Of a stretch of 5,449 bases of DNA, positions 1 through 4,964 are shown piece after piece. The notes beneath the pieces were generated by a model, which worked only from the letters and a program-made list of their open reading frames with translations, was not told the DNA's origin and searched no databases. Position 1 is the stretch's first letter, and each line of letters opens with the position of its first letter. This stretch comes from Puniceicoccales bacterium (lineage in GTDB: Bacteria; Verrucomicrobiota; Verrucomicrobiia; Opitutales; JAIRKQ01), in assembly GCA_031288455.1 (NCBI GenBank), contig JAITRI010000063.1, forward strand, positions 1 to 5,449, written 5' to 3'. A program made the translations under genes and the position numbers.

Positions 1-11
1 CCCAGAACAGA

Positions 12-500
12 ATGAATGCCAGCGAAAAGCGCGAAGAGATCATGGAAAAAATAAAAGCATCTGCAGCAAATGAGAAGGACGCAATGGCAAAGGCCAATTT
101 AATACTGCTGCTCCATTGGATGAACGAAATCAATGGCGACATGTCGCCCATCGGAGAAATTGAAGATCTCAGGGTTGCTCTAATTGATAAGACGAAATTC
201 ATAAATGAAGCAATGCCATACGCAAAAGACATAGACATAAAACCTCTGAATGATCAATTGCAGCTGCTGGAGCATGCGATTAAAATATTAAACCCTCCCA
301 TTTCATGGACCGCAAAGGAGATTTTTAATGGACTGAACGATGAGACATTCGATGCGGTGAAGAATAAACTCCTGGAGGCATCCATCACATTTGGTGAATT
401 TTGTTATATCAGAGACATAGACACCAATGAACTGCGCAAAACTCTTATGAAAAAGATTGCCGCGACCCCCACAGATAGCGCAATAGACAAGGCCAATTAA
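12..500 (+). CDS. Hypothetical helical protein, probable N-terminal fragment of the downstream Josephin-like gene
   Basis: I do not recognise a family. The 162-residue product is charged and predominantly helix-forming, without signal peptide or membrane segment. Residues 11-53 form a module (motif LILLLHWM at 30-37, then N-G-D-M-S and a G-E) that recurs downstream. The frame stays open to the left edge (codons CAG, AAC, AGA before the ATG at 12) and no Shine-Dalgarno site is visible, so the true start may lie outside the window. The ORF ends at TAA 498-500, exactly where the second copy of the module should continue: its last residues (DKAN) match AKAN before LILLLHWM in copy one, and the continuation LIILLYWM is read in another frame. 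The natural explanation is a one-base loss (AATTTA to AATTA) truncating a longer protein. Independent expression as a small protein is possible but less likely. Confidence 0.5.
   Translation: MNASEKREEIMEKIKASAANEKDAMAKANLILLLHWMNEINGDMSPIGEIEDLRVALIDKTKFINEAMPYAKDIDIKPLNDQLQLLEHAIKILNPPISWTAKEIFNGLNDETFDAVKNKLLEASITFGEFCYIRDIDTNELRKTLMKKIAATPTDSAIDKAN
42..170 (+). repeat. Module copy A of a diverged duplicated segment
   Basis: Residues 11-53 of the ORF starting at 12. The core LILLLHWM followed by N, D, S and GE at conserved spacing recurs about 400 bp downstream (447-574). Over the 20 residues starting at the first Leu of the core, 11 are identical in the two copies; the preceding KAN and the MEKI/MKKI motif are also shared. 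The copies have diverged well at DNA level, so the duplication is old and was kept as protein for some time. Confidence 0.7.
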
Positions 501-574
501 TAATACTCCTCTACTGGATGGACGGATTCAATGCCGACGTGTCGCGTTTTGGTGAAAATTTAGAGGATGAACTG
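447..574 (+). repeat. Module copy B of a diverged duplicated segment, split by a frameshift
   Basis: Begins in the frame of the ORF at 12 (MKKI, then SAIDKAN) and continues in the minus-one frame (LIILLYWMDGFN, then N-A-D-V-S and GE). Alignment with copy A is gapless across the core once a single T is restored in AATTA near 497, which pinpoints the lesion. Confidence 0.7.
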
Positions 575-699
575 TCGCAGAAAATTGAAAAAAAAGAATC
601 GGAAATATTGAAAAAAAAGAAGAACTGAAAACTGCGAAAAGTGATGACCGCCATGGCATTGTATGCACCATAAAATCAGAGAGTAGTGAACTGCTGCGT
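479..699 (+). other. Out-of-frame coding remnant bridging the two plus-strand ORFs
   Basis: This stretch has no ATG-started ORF of useful length but reads like protein in two successive frames. From about 497 to the TGA at 626-628, one frame gives LIILLYWMDGFN and then a charged lysine/glutamate segment. From 589 onward the frame of the 700-2160 ORF is open and reads a continuation of the charged segment, then KSESSELLR directly into the ATG at 700. The first frame change must fall between the TAG at 476-478 (in the second frame) and the TAA at 498. The second must fall between the TGA at 586-588 and the TGA at 626-628. Both are minus-one changes. Confidence 0.6.
584..621 (+). repeat. 15-bp direct repeat with two A8 runs
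   Basis: The sequence attgaaaaaaaagaa occurs at 584-598 and again at 607-621, start to start 23 bp. In the local reading frames both copies read IEKKE, but in frames that differ by one base, so the spacing looks like an 8-codon (24-bp) repeat that lost one nucleotide. The second copy contains A AAA AAG at 613-619, in the phase of the upstream frame. Confidence 0.8.
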
Positions 700-2160
700 A
701 TGAAGTATAGCAAAGATATACTTAAAAAATTAAAAAATTATGGCGCCGAAGAAATTGCAACAGTGCCACTCGTCATAGTCCGCAATTCCATGAGTGATCT
801 TGGTTACAGTGATATCATCCAAGACTTTTTCGCACGGGCCAGAGAAGAACGGCAGGTGGCAGCTACTGTATTCATAATGGCTCACCTGATAGCCGAAAAA
901 ATATTCATTCCCACGGGATTAGGAGATGTGCCCATGCCACCGGAAGAAAATGACGCATACGAGCCTTTTCCGAAGGAGCTGCAGAATCGGATAGAGCAAA
1001 GAATGATAAATGGTGAAATGAAGTGCTTCAAGATTCCGGATATTTTTACGCTAACCCCAAAAAGCATAAAAGATCTGTACCTCGAAAATAAGATGGATCG
1101 GTATAATCTATGCGGCGTTCACAGCATTAATAATACCTTTGGAGGCCCACTCGTCAGTGTGGAAGACATATTCACGCCACACATATTGTATCAGGTGGCC
1201 TCCGACGAATTTTCCGGCGTGCTTCCGGCTGACATCCACACTGAGTCAAAGAATAAGTGTGTGCTAGCTCTCGAGCAAGTAAAACTTTTACTTGAAAAAT
1301 TTACAAAAATGGCGGAAAATGCAAAACAGCACGGCAATGAATTCCGCGCAAGAGGCATCGAAGATAAAATCAAAGAAATCCAAAAATACACAGCTGATCA
1401 CATCGATCCCGCCATTGCTGCCGCTTCCGAAATAGCTAAATGCTCGAATGGTATTCTAAATGGCAATAATACTCCGGAGCTAATGCCACAGGCGCAAATC
1501 ATCACCAATTGCATTAGGAATTTTTCGGGAAATATTGACGTTAGCCCTAATTGGAATGGCACTTGCGATTACTTGAGAAATATCAAACAAACAGAAATAT
1601 GGGCTATTGAAAATATCAAAAGAGATGCTGCACCGGATTCAAATGGAAACTTCAGCGCTGACACAGCAAAAAAAATTACCGATATTGAAACTCATATCAA
1701 GAAAATGGAGGATTTATACAATGAAATCTTCGCGCGGATGCAACAATTCTCGCCAGTCAAAGGTTCGCACTCGGCGGAATTGAAGGAGATGATTCTGGAT
1801 AAATGTAAGGTAACGTTGCGCTCCGAAAGCGGCTCAGGGAACAATCTGAAACGGAACGATGGCAGTGGCAGCAGTTCCACTTCGGAAGACTTTCTAGGGT
1901 GTCTTGATCAGAACAAACTTCCAAACGGTGTAACGCGTGCGATCGTTGACACCGGTAGCAATGACCACTTCGTGTCACTCATATGGACGACAGAAGACGG
2001 ATGGGTTTTGCTGGATTCGATGAAAAACACACCGACTAAAGTCCCCAATCTCAGAGAATTTTTGGCCACATACAACTACTGGGAATTACTATTTTGCCAA
2101 TCGCGGGCGGATGAGGAGCAAATGATTAAAAACGCATCTAACCAAATAGCAGTGGCATAG
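700..2160 (+). CDS. Josephin-like cysteine protease (putative deubiquitinase effector)
   Basis: Predicted role: removal of ubiquitin from proteins by a Josephin (MJD, peptidase C86) fold, presumably in a eukaryotic host. The 486-residue product has, at 137-149, LCGVHSINNTFGG, which follows the Josephin catalytic-Cys pattern L-C-x-x-H-x-(I/L)-N-N. At 422-440 comes DHFVSLIW, then GWVLLDS, matching the family's H-W/F-x-x-V and Y/W-x-N-L-(D/N)-S region, and then an L-R-E-F-L helix and a hydrophobic WELLF strand, also Josephin-like. The putative triad is Cys138, His423, Asp439. Cys and His are about 285 residues apart, versus roughly 100 in ataxin-3/JOSD, because of an inserted helical, coiled-coil-prone region (about 181-370) and a Ser/Gly-rich linker (374-396). 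There is no signal peptide or membrane segment. The ATG at 700 has no Shine-Dalgarno site and the frame is open upstream to 589, suggesting this is the C-terminal part of a longer frameshifted gene. Papain-like families other than Josephin remain possible. Confidence 0.7.
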   Translation: MKYSKDILKKLKNYGAEEIATVPLVIVRNSMSDLGYSDIIQDFFARAREERQVAATVFIMAHLIAEKIFIPTGLGDVPMPPEENDAYEPFPKELQNRIEQRMINGEMKCFKIPDIFTLTPKSIKDLYLENKMDRYNLCGVHSINNTFGGPLVSVEDIFTPHILYQVASDEFSGVLPADIHTESKNKCVLALEQVKLLLEKFTKMAENAKQHGNEFRARGIEDKIKEIQKYTADHIDPAIAAASEIAKCSNGILNGNNTPELMPQAQIITNCIRNFSGNIDVSPNWNGTCDYLRNIKQTEIWAIENIKRDAAPDSNGNFSADTAKKITDIETHIKKMEDLYNEIFARMQQFSPVKGSHSAELKEMILDKCKVTLRSESGSGNNLKRNDGSGSSSTSEDFLGCLDQNKLPNGVTRAIVDTGSNDHFVSLIWTTEDGWVLLDSMKNTPTKVPNLREFLATYNYWELLFCQSRADEEQMIKNASNQIAVA

Positions 2161-2287
2161 CTGGATTGTCACAAGGTCTCACGCAGCACATCCTAATCGA
2201 TCGCGAATTCCCCAGAGCAAAAAATCACCGAAAAGTTGTCCACCTTCGTCCCAATGGCCCCTACTGCAGTCGCGGCGCCGCTGGCAA
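2161..2287. other. Convergent intergenic region, no clear element
   Basis: 127 bp between the stop of the Josephin-like gene and the stop of mcsB, which converge here. It holds a 10-bp perfect palindrome, gcggcgccgc, at 2272-2281 and a short A6 run at 2219-2224 (T-run on the minus strand), but no stem directly followed by a T-tract convincing enough to call a terminator for either gene. Confidence 0.5.
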
Positions 2288-3352
2288 TCATTCGAATTTC
2301 AAATCCGGGATCTTGGCGAAAAAATTTCGCAAAATTTCGGCGCGTTTGATGTCGCGTTCGGCACTTCCCAGCGCTTTGTTTTCCAAAACTTGAATGTGAG
2401 AGCTCTGAATCTTCATCATGATCTGATTCAAATCCCACCGCAGATTCCCGCGGAGATAGCCGAGGTCAGCAGCCAACATCAGCAGCGAAATACCATTTAT
2501 GGCATCGGATGAGGCAATGCTATAGCAGCCGCGCAAAATCCCCAGCGCACGGCCAATGTTGTCATAGAGCCAAACGATCTTCTCCTTTTTCACGATCTCG
2601 CGCGCATTCAACTCGTAGTCGACTATGGATTTTATTATCTGCGTGAGTCGCGATAGAATGTCAACTTCCGACAGTCCAAGTGTCTGCTGATTCGATATTT
2701 GGAAAAAATTTCCCTTCGCCTCGGATCCTTCTCCGAACAGCCCTCGCACGACAAATCCCAATTTTTGGACGGCGAGGATTAAATTATTTATCTGCTTCGT
2801 AATCACGAGTGCCGGCAAGTGCATCATCACCGAAGCGCGCATCCCGGTGCCAACGTTGGTTGGGCATGACGTCAAAAATCCGTAGTGCTCGTCGAATGCT
2901 ATGCTCAAATTGTCCGCCAGATGGTCGTCGATGGCATTAATCCTGTCGAACATCGCCCTGAAGTTAAGGTCGTAGCGGAAAATTTGTATGCGCAGGTGAT
3001 CCTCTTCGTTTATCATTATGGACACCGTGTGATCCGGCGTAAATAGCAGACGAGATTCATTGGTGTCGACAATGAATTCCTGGCTGCACATGTGCCGCTC
3101 CACCAATGCCGTGCGCTCGTATTCCTGCAGATCGCATACGTTTAGCACGCTGTTGCCATCGAGAATTTTACAGCTTGACAGCGCCTTTTCGCACATGTTC
3201 GCAACGGCGCGCAAATCTCCCCTGCAGGCATATTTCACGAATTTCGCATCGGCAAGATTCCTGGCGAGCCTTATGCGGGAACTGATGATAGCCGGCATTG
3301 TCTCCTTTGCCTCCCTCGCATCATGGAAAAGTTTTTTCCCAAAATCGTTCAT
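2288..3352 (-). CDS. mcsB: Protein-arginine kinase McsB
   Basis: Transfers phosphate from ATP to arginine side chains of proteins, marking them for Clp protease; acts in the cytoplasm with McsA. The 354-residue product spans the full phosphagen (guanido) kinase-like catalytic domain plus the McsB C-terminal part. Visible motifs: SSRIRLARN (24-32, nucleotide-phosphate arginines), NEEDHLR (115-121, acidic substrate pocket), TSCPTNVGTG with the active-site Cys163, RGLFGEGSEA (203-212) and ISNQ (219-222). RDIKRA at 333-338 fits the RDxxRA phospho-arginine-binding allosteric motif, which separates McsB from creatine/arginine kinases. I chose the ATG at 3352 because AGGAG (3361-3365) lies 8 nt upstream of it; the ATG at 3358 (two more residues) would have only a 2-nt spacer. 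It is last in the trxB-mcsA-mcsB cluster. No neighbouring clpC or ctsR is seen. Confidence 0.95.
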   Translation of the reverse strand: MNDFGKKLFHDAREAKETMPAIISSRIRLARNLADAKFVKYACRGDLRAVANMCEKALSSCKILDGNSVLNVCDLQEYERTALVERHMCSQEFIVDTNESRLLFTPDHTVSIMINEEDHLRIQIFRYDLNFRAMFDRINAIDDHLADNLSIAFDEHYGFLTSCPTNVGTGMRASVMMHLPALVITKQINNLILAVQKLGFVVRGLFGEGSEAKGNFFQISNQQTLGLSEVDILSRLTQIIKSIVDYELNAREIVKKEKIVWLYDNIGRALGILRGCYSIASSDAINGISLLMLAADLGYLRGNLRWDLNQIMMKIQSSHIQVLENKALGSAERDIKRAEILRNFFAKIPDLKFE

Positions 3353-3360
3353 TGCCATAG

Positions 3361-3365
3361 CTCCT
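3361..3365 (-). promoter_or_regulatory. Ribosome binding site of mcsB
   Basis: AGGAG on the minus strand, directly after the mcsA stop codon (TAG, 3368-3366). Its 8-nt spacing to the ATG at 3352 versus 2 nt to the ATG at 3358 favours the second ATG as start. Confidence 0.7.
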
Positions 3366-3914
3366 CTACCCTTTCAATTTCCTGATTTCATCGCGCAACT
3401 TCGCCGCTTCCTCATATCTTTCCTCCCTAATGGCGTCGTCCAGCTGCTCCTGCAGCGCGTCCAGTCTCTCGGCGGATGACATCTTTTTGCGCCTACCGTC
3501 GTCACCTTTGCCTCCGCTTAGAGTATTCCAATCGCCGCCATCGACAAACGCGTGACTTTTCAATTTTTTCCCCTTGTGAACGGCGCCCTTCTGTGAGGAT
3601 TCCACTATGCCGTCCACCAGCAGCTTGAGATCTTTGTAGCAATTTGGGCATCCCAGGCGCCCCGTCTCCCTGAATGACGCCGGTGTGCAGCCGCAGCGGG
3701 AACAGATCAGTCCACTGGCGGACTGGGAATGCTTTAGGCCGGCAAACAGCGCCTCTCCTAGGCTGGACAGCATGGCGAATGGAAGCCCATCCTTGTCGAA
3801 GAGACCATGCTTTGCGGCACATTCGCTGCACATGCGCACAACGGTCGTTTTATTGTTCACGATCTGCGTCATGTGCACAGTCGCCGGTTTTCCGCAAAAT
3901 TGACACTTTTCCAT
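3366..3914 (-). CDS. mcsA: McsA, zinc-finger/UVR activator of arginine kinase McsB
   Basis: Partner and activator of McsB; in Bacillus and Staphylococcus the pair controls CtsR and feeds ClpCP, and McsA's cysteines are implicated in metal and redox stress sensing. The 182-residue product shows four CXXC motifs: C4/C7 (CQFC), C29/C32 (CSEC), C71/C74 (CSRC) and C89/C92 (CPNC), i.e. two zinc-ribbon-like units. A charged linker follows, then a C-terminal UVR domain at about 148-181 (core EERYEEAAKLRDEI), as in UvrB/UvrC. Start: the frame also opens at GTG 3926, immediately after the trxB stop, but ATG 3914 has GGGAG (3920-3924) 5 nt upstream and gives the usual family start (MEKCQFC). It lies 12 nt downstream of trxB and 7-13 nt upstream of mcsB, so co-transcription is very likely. 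All metal-binding cysteines are present. Confidence 0.93.
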   Translation of the reverse strand: MEKCQFCGKPATVHMTQIVNNKTTVVRMCSECAAKHGLFDKDGLPFAMLSSLGEALFAGLKHSQSASGLICSRCGCTPASFRETGRLGCPNCYKDLKLLVDGIVESSQKGAVHKGKKLKSHAFVDGGDWNTLSGGKGDDGRRKKMSSAERLDALQEQLDDAIREERYEEAAKLRDEIRKLKG

Positions 3915-3919
3915 ACTTT

Positions 3920-3924
3920 CTCCC
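3920..3924 (-). promoter_or_regulatory. Ribosome binding site of mcsA
   Basis: GGGAG on the minus strand, 5 nt before ATG 3914. It overlaps the alternative GTG start at 3926, making that start unlikely. Confidence 0.7.
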
Positions 3925-3926
3925 AC

Positions 3927-4862
3927 CTATTTAATTTTCCCGTGGATGTATCTTTCGGCCGCAATTGCCGCCATGGCGCCCGTCCCTGCCGCCGTCACAG
4001 CCTGCCGATAGTCACCATCGGCACAATCCCCAGCCACAAAAACTCCATCCAAATTTGTCTCAACGAATGAATTCTCTCTGCGCCGCACGTATCCATTCGC
4101 ATCCAAATGCAAACATTTTGCAAATTGCTGCGTGTTTGGCACGTGTCCCACCGCAATGAATACTCCGGAACATGCCACCTCCGCCATTGTATTGTTCACT
4201 ACGCTGCGCACCTTGATCCCTAAAACTCTATCCTTGCCTGTGATTTCCTCCACAATGCTATTCCACAGCGGGACAATTTTCGCGTTGGCGAGCGTACGCT
4301 CGGCGACCAATTTCGATGCCCGCAGCGCATCTCTGCGGTGTATTAGATACACCTTTGCGCAAAAATTCGTCAGGAACAGTGCCTCTTCGCAGGCGGCATC
4401 TCCGCCGCCAACAACGGCGACGTCTTTATTTCTGTGAAATGCTCCATCGCAGGTGGCGCAGACGCTGACTCCTTTCCCTCCAAAAAATTCCCTTTCGCCC
4501 CTTACTCCCAATAGCCTCGGGGATGCCCCCGTTGCGACGATTACCGCCTTCGCCCGGTGCGTTTTGTCGCCAACGATTACATTTTTCACATCTCCCGAAA
4601 AGTCAACGGCGGAAACTGTCCCGTCGGCAAAGCGCGCGCCAAACTTGCTCGCCTGCTTGCGCATGGAGTCCGTCAGCTGAAATCCATTTATGCCATCGGG
4701 AAAGCCTGGAAAATTTTCCACATCATTTGTTGTGGTGAGCTGCCCTCCCGGCTGTGAGCCGTCAATTAGCAGCGGAGATAAATTTGCCCTTGCGGCATAT
4801 ATGGCCGCCGTCAATCCGGCGCATCCGCTGCCGATGATAATGACATTTTCAATTTCATTCAT
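3927..4862 (-). CDS. trxB: Thioredoxin reductase (NADPH), low-molecular-weight type
   Basis: Transfers electrons from NADPH via FAD and a redox-active disulfide to thioredoxin in the cytoplasm. The 311-residue length is normal for bacterial TrxB. Domains in order: N-terminal FAD-binding Rossmann motif GSGCAG (11-16; the family usually has GSGPAG, so Cys14 replaces Pro), PGGQL (38-42), ATG at 110-112, active site CATCDG (Cys135, Cys138, Asp139), NADPH-binding GGGDAACEEA (152-161) with HRR at 175-177 for the 2'-phosphate, and the C-terminal FAD motif GVFVAGD (273-279) followed by RQAVTAAGTGAMAA. It is first in the cluster with mcsA and mcsB. ATG 4862 gives the usual distance to the first glycine motif but lacks a close Shine-Dalgarno site; a strong one (AAGGAG, 4890-4895) lies 27 nt upstream and 9 nt before an in-frame ATT at 4880. 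The related AhpF and ferredoxin/flavodoxin-type reductases are excluded by length and by the CATC motif respectively. Confidence 0.96.
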   Translation of the reverse strand: MNEIENVIIIGSGCAGLTAAIYAARANLSPLLIDGSQPGGQLTTTNDVENFPGFPDGINGFQLTDSMRKQASKFGARFADGTVSAVDFSGDVKNVIVGDKTHRAKAVIVATGASPRLLGVRGEREFFGGKGVSVCATCDGAFHRNKDVAVVGGGDAACEEALFLTNFCAKVYLIHRRDALRASKLVAERTLANAKIVPLWNSIVEEITGKDRVLGIKVRSVVNNTMAEVACSGVFIAVGHVPNTQQFAKCLHLDANGYVRRRENSFVETNLDGVFVAGDCADGDYRQAVTAAGTGAMAAIAAERYIHGKIK

Positions 4863-4964
4863 CTGCTGATGAATGCTAATGTAAAAACTCTCCTTTTAAA
4901 GCAAAAATGGGCGCGCGCTAAATTTATCTTGTTTCGGCCATGGATTACACTTCTTTGCTCCACC
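4863..4964. promoter_or_regulatory. Divergent intergenic region between trxB and the NUDIX gene
   Basis: 102 bp that must hold the promoters for the minus-strand trxB-mcsA-mcsB unit and the plus-strand NUDIX gene. It contains an A/T-rich patch around 4919-4930 and an alternating gcgcgcgc tract at 4911-4918. I could not recognise convincing -35/-10 pairs in either direction. Confidence 0.4.
4890..4895 (-). promoter_or_regulatory. Strong Shine-Dalgarno-like site upstream of trxB
   Basis: AAGGAG on the minus strand, 27 nt before the trxB ATG at 4862. It is in position for an in-frame ATT codon at 4880 (9-nt spacer); the frame closes upstream at TAA 4898-4896. It may serve a rare ATT start adding six residues, or the spacing may be bridged by local RNA folding. 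Confidence 0.4.

Larger units (their letters stand above)
12..2160 (+). pseudogene. Composite: one long Josephin-like gene interrupted by two frameshifts
   Basis: The ORFs at 12-500 and 700-2160 and the bridging segment can be read as a single coding region of more than 710 codons if one base is restored near 497 (AATTA to AATTTA) and one between 589 and 625, for example in an A-run. After the first repair the text matches the upstream module codon for codon (tta ata ... tgg atg). After the second, a lysine/glutamate-rich helix runs smoothly into the Josephin-like ORF. Both changes are single-base losses in or near homopolymers, so sequencing error, true decay or slippage-based expression are all open. 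The 486-codon downstream part has stayed open, which argues against old decay. Confidence 0.45.

Noticed and set aside
2110..2157. Ubiquitin-interacting-motif-like C-terminus (DEEQMIKNA) of the Josephin-like protein, as would parallel ataxin-3
   Set aside because: The acidic patch and I-x-x-A spacing fit, but the hydrophobic residue after Ala and the conserved Ser four residues after Ala are absent.
700..2160. Ulp1/C48 or OTU-type protease instead of Josephin
   Set aside because: C48 has the order His-Asp-Cys, and OTU has an Asp just before its Cys; here the order is Cys, His, Asp with the Josephin C-x-x-H-x-x-N-N signature.
2210..2260. Possible terminator for mcsB (T6 on the minus strand at 2224-2219)
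   Set aside because: The preceding sequence forms only a weak, wobble-rich stem that is not adjacent to the T-run.
2272..2281. Perfect 10-bp palindrome gcggcgccgc
   Set aside because: Too short and too common in G/C-rich DNA to call an operator or recombination site without a second copy.
2166..2438. Small ORFs on both strands around the convergent gap
   Set aside because: They overlap the 3' end of mcsB in other frames and have no RBS or recognisable product.
3060..3479. Plus-strand ORF of 139 codons
   Set aside because: It is antisense to mcsB and mcsA, both certain genes; no RBS or motif supports it.
4911..4918. Alternating gcgcgcgc tract with Z-DNA potential in the divergent promoter region
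   Set aside because: Eight bases are too few for a claim and nothing else supports a regulatory role.
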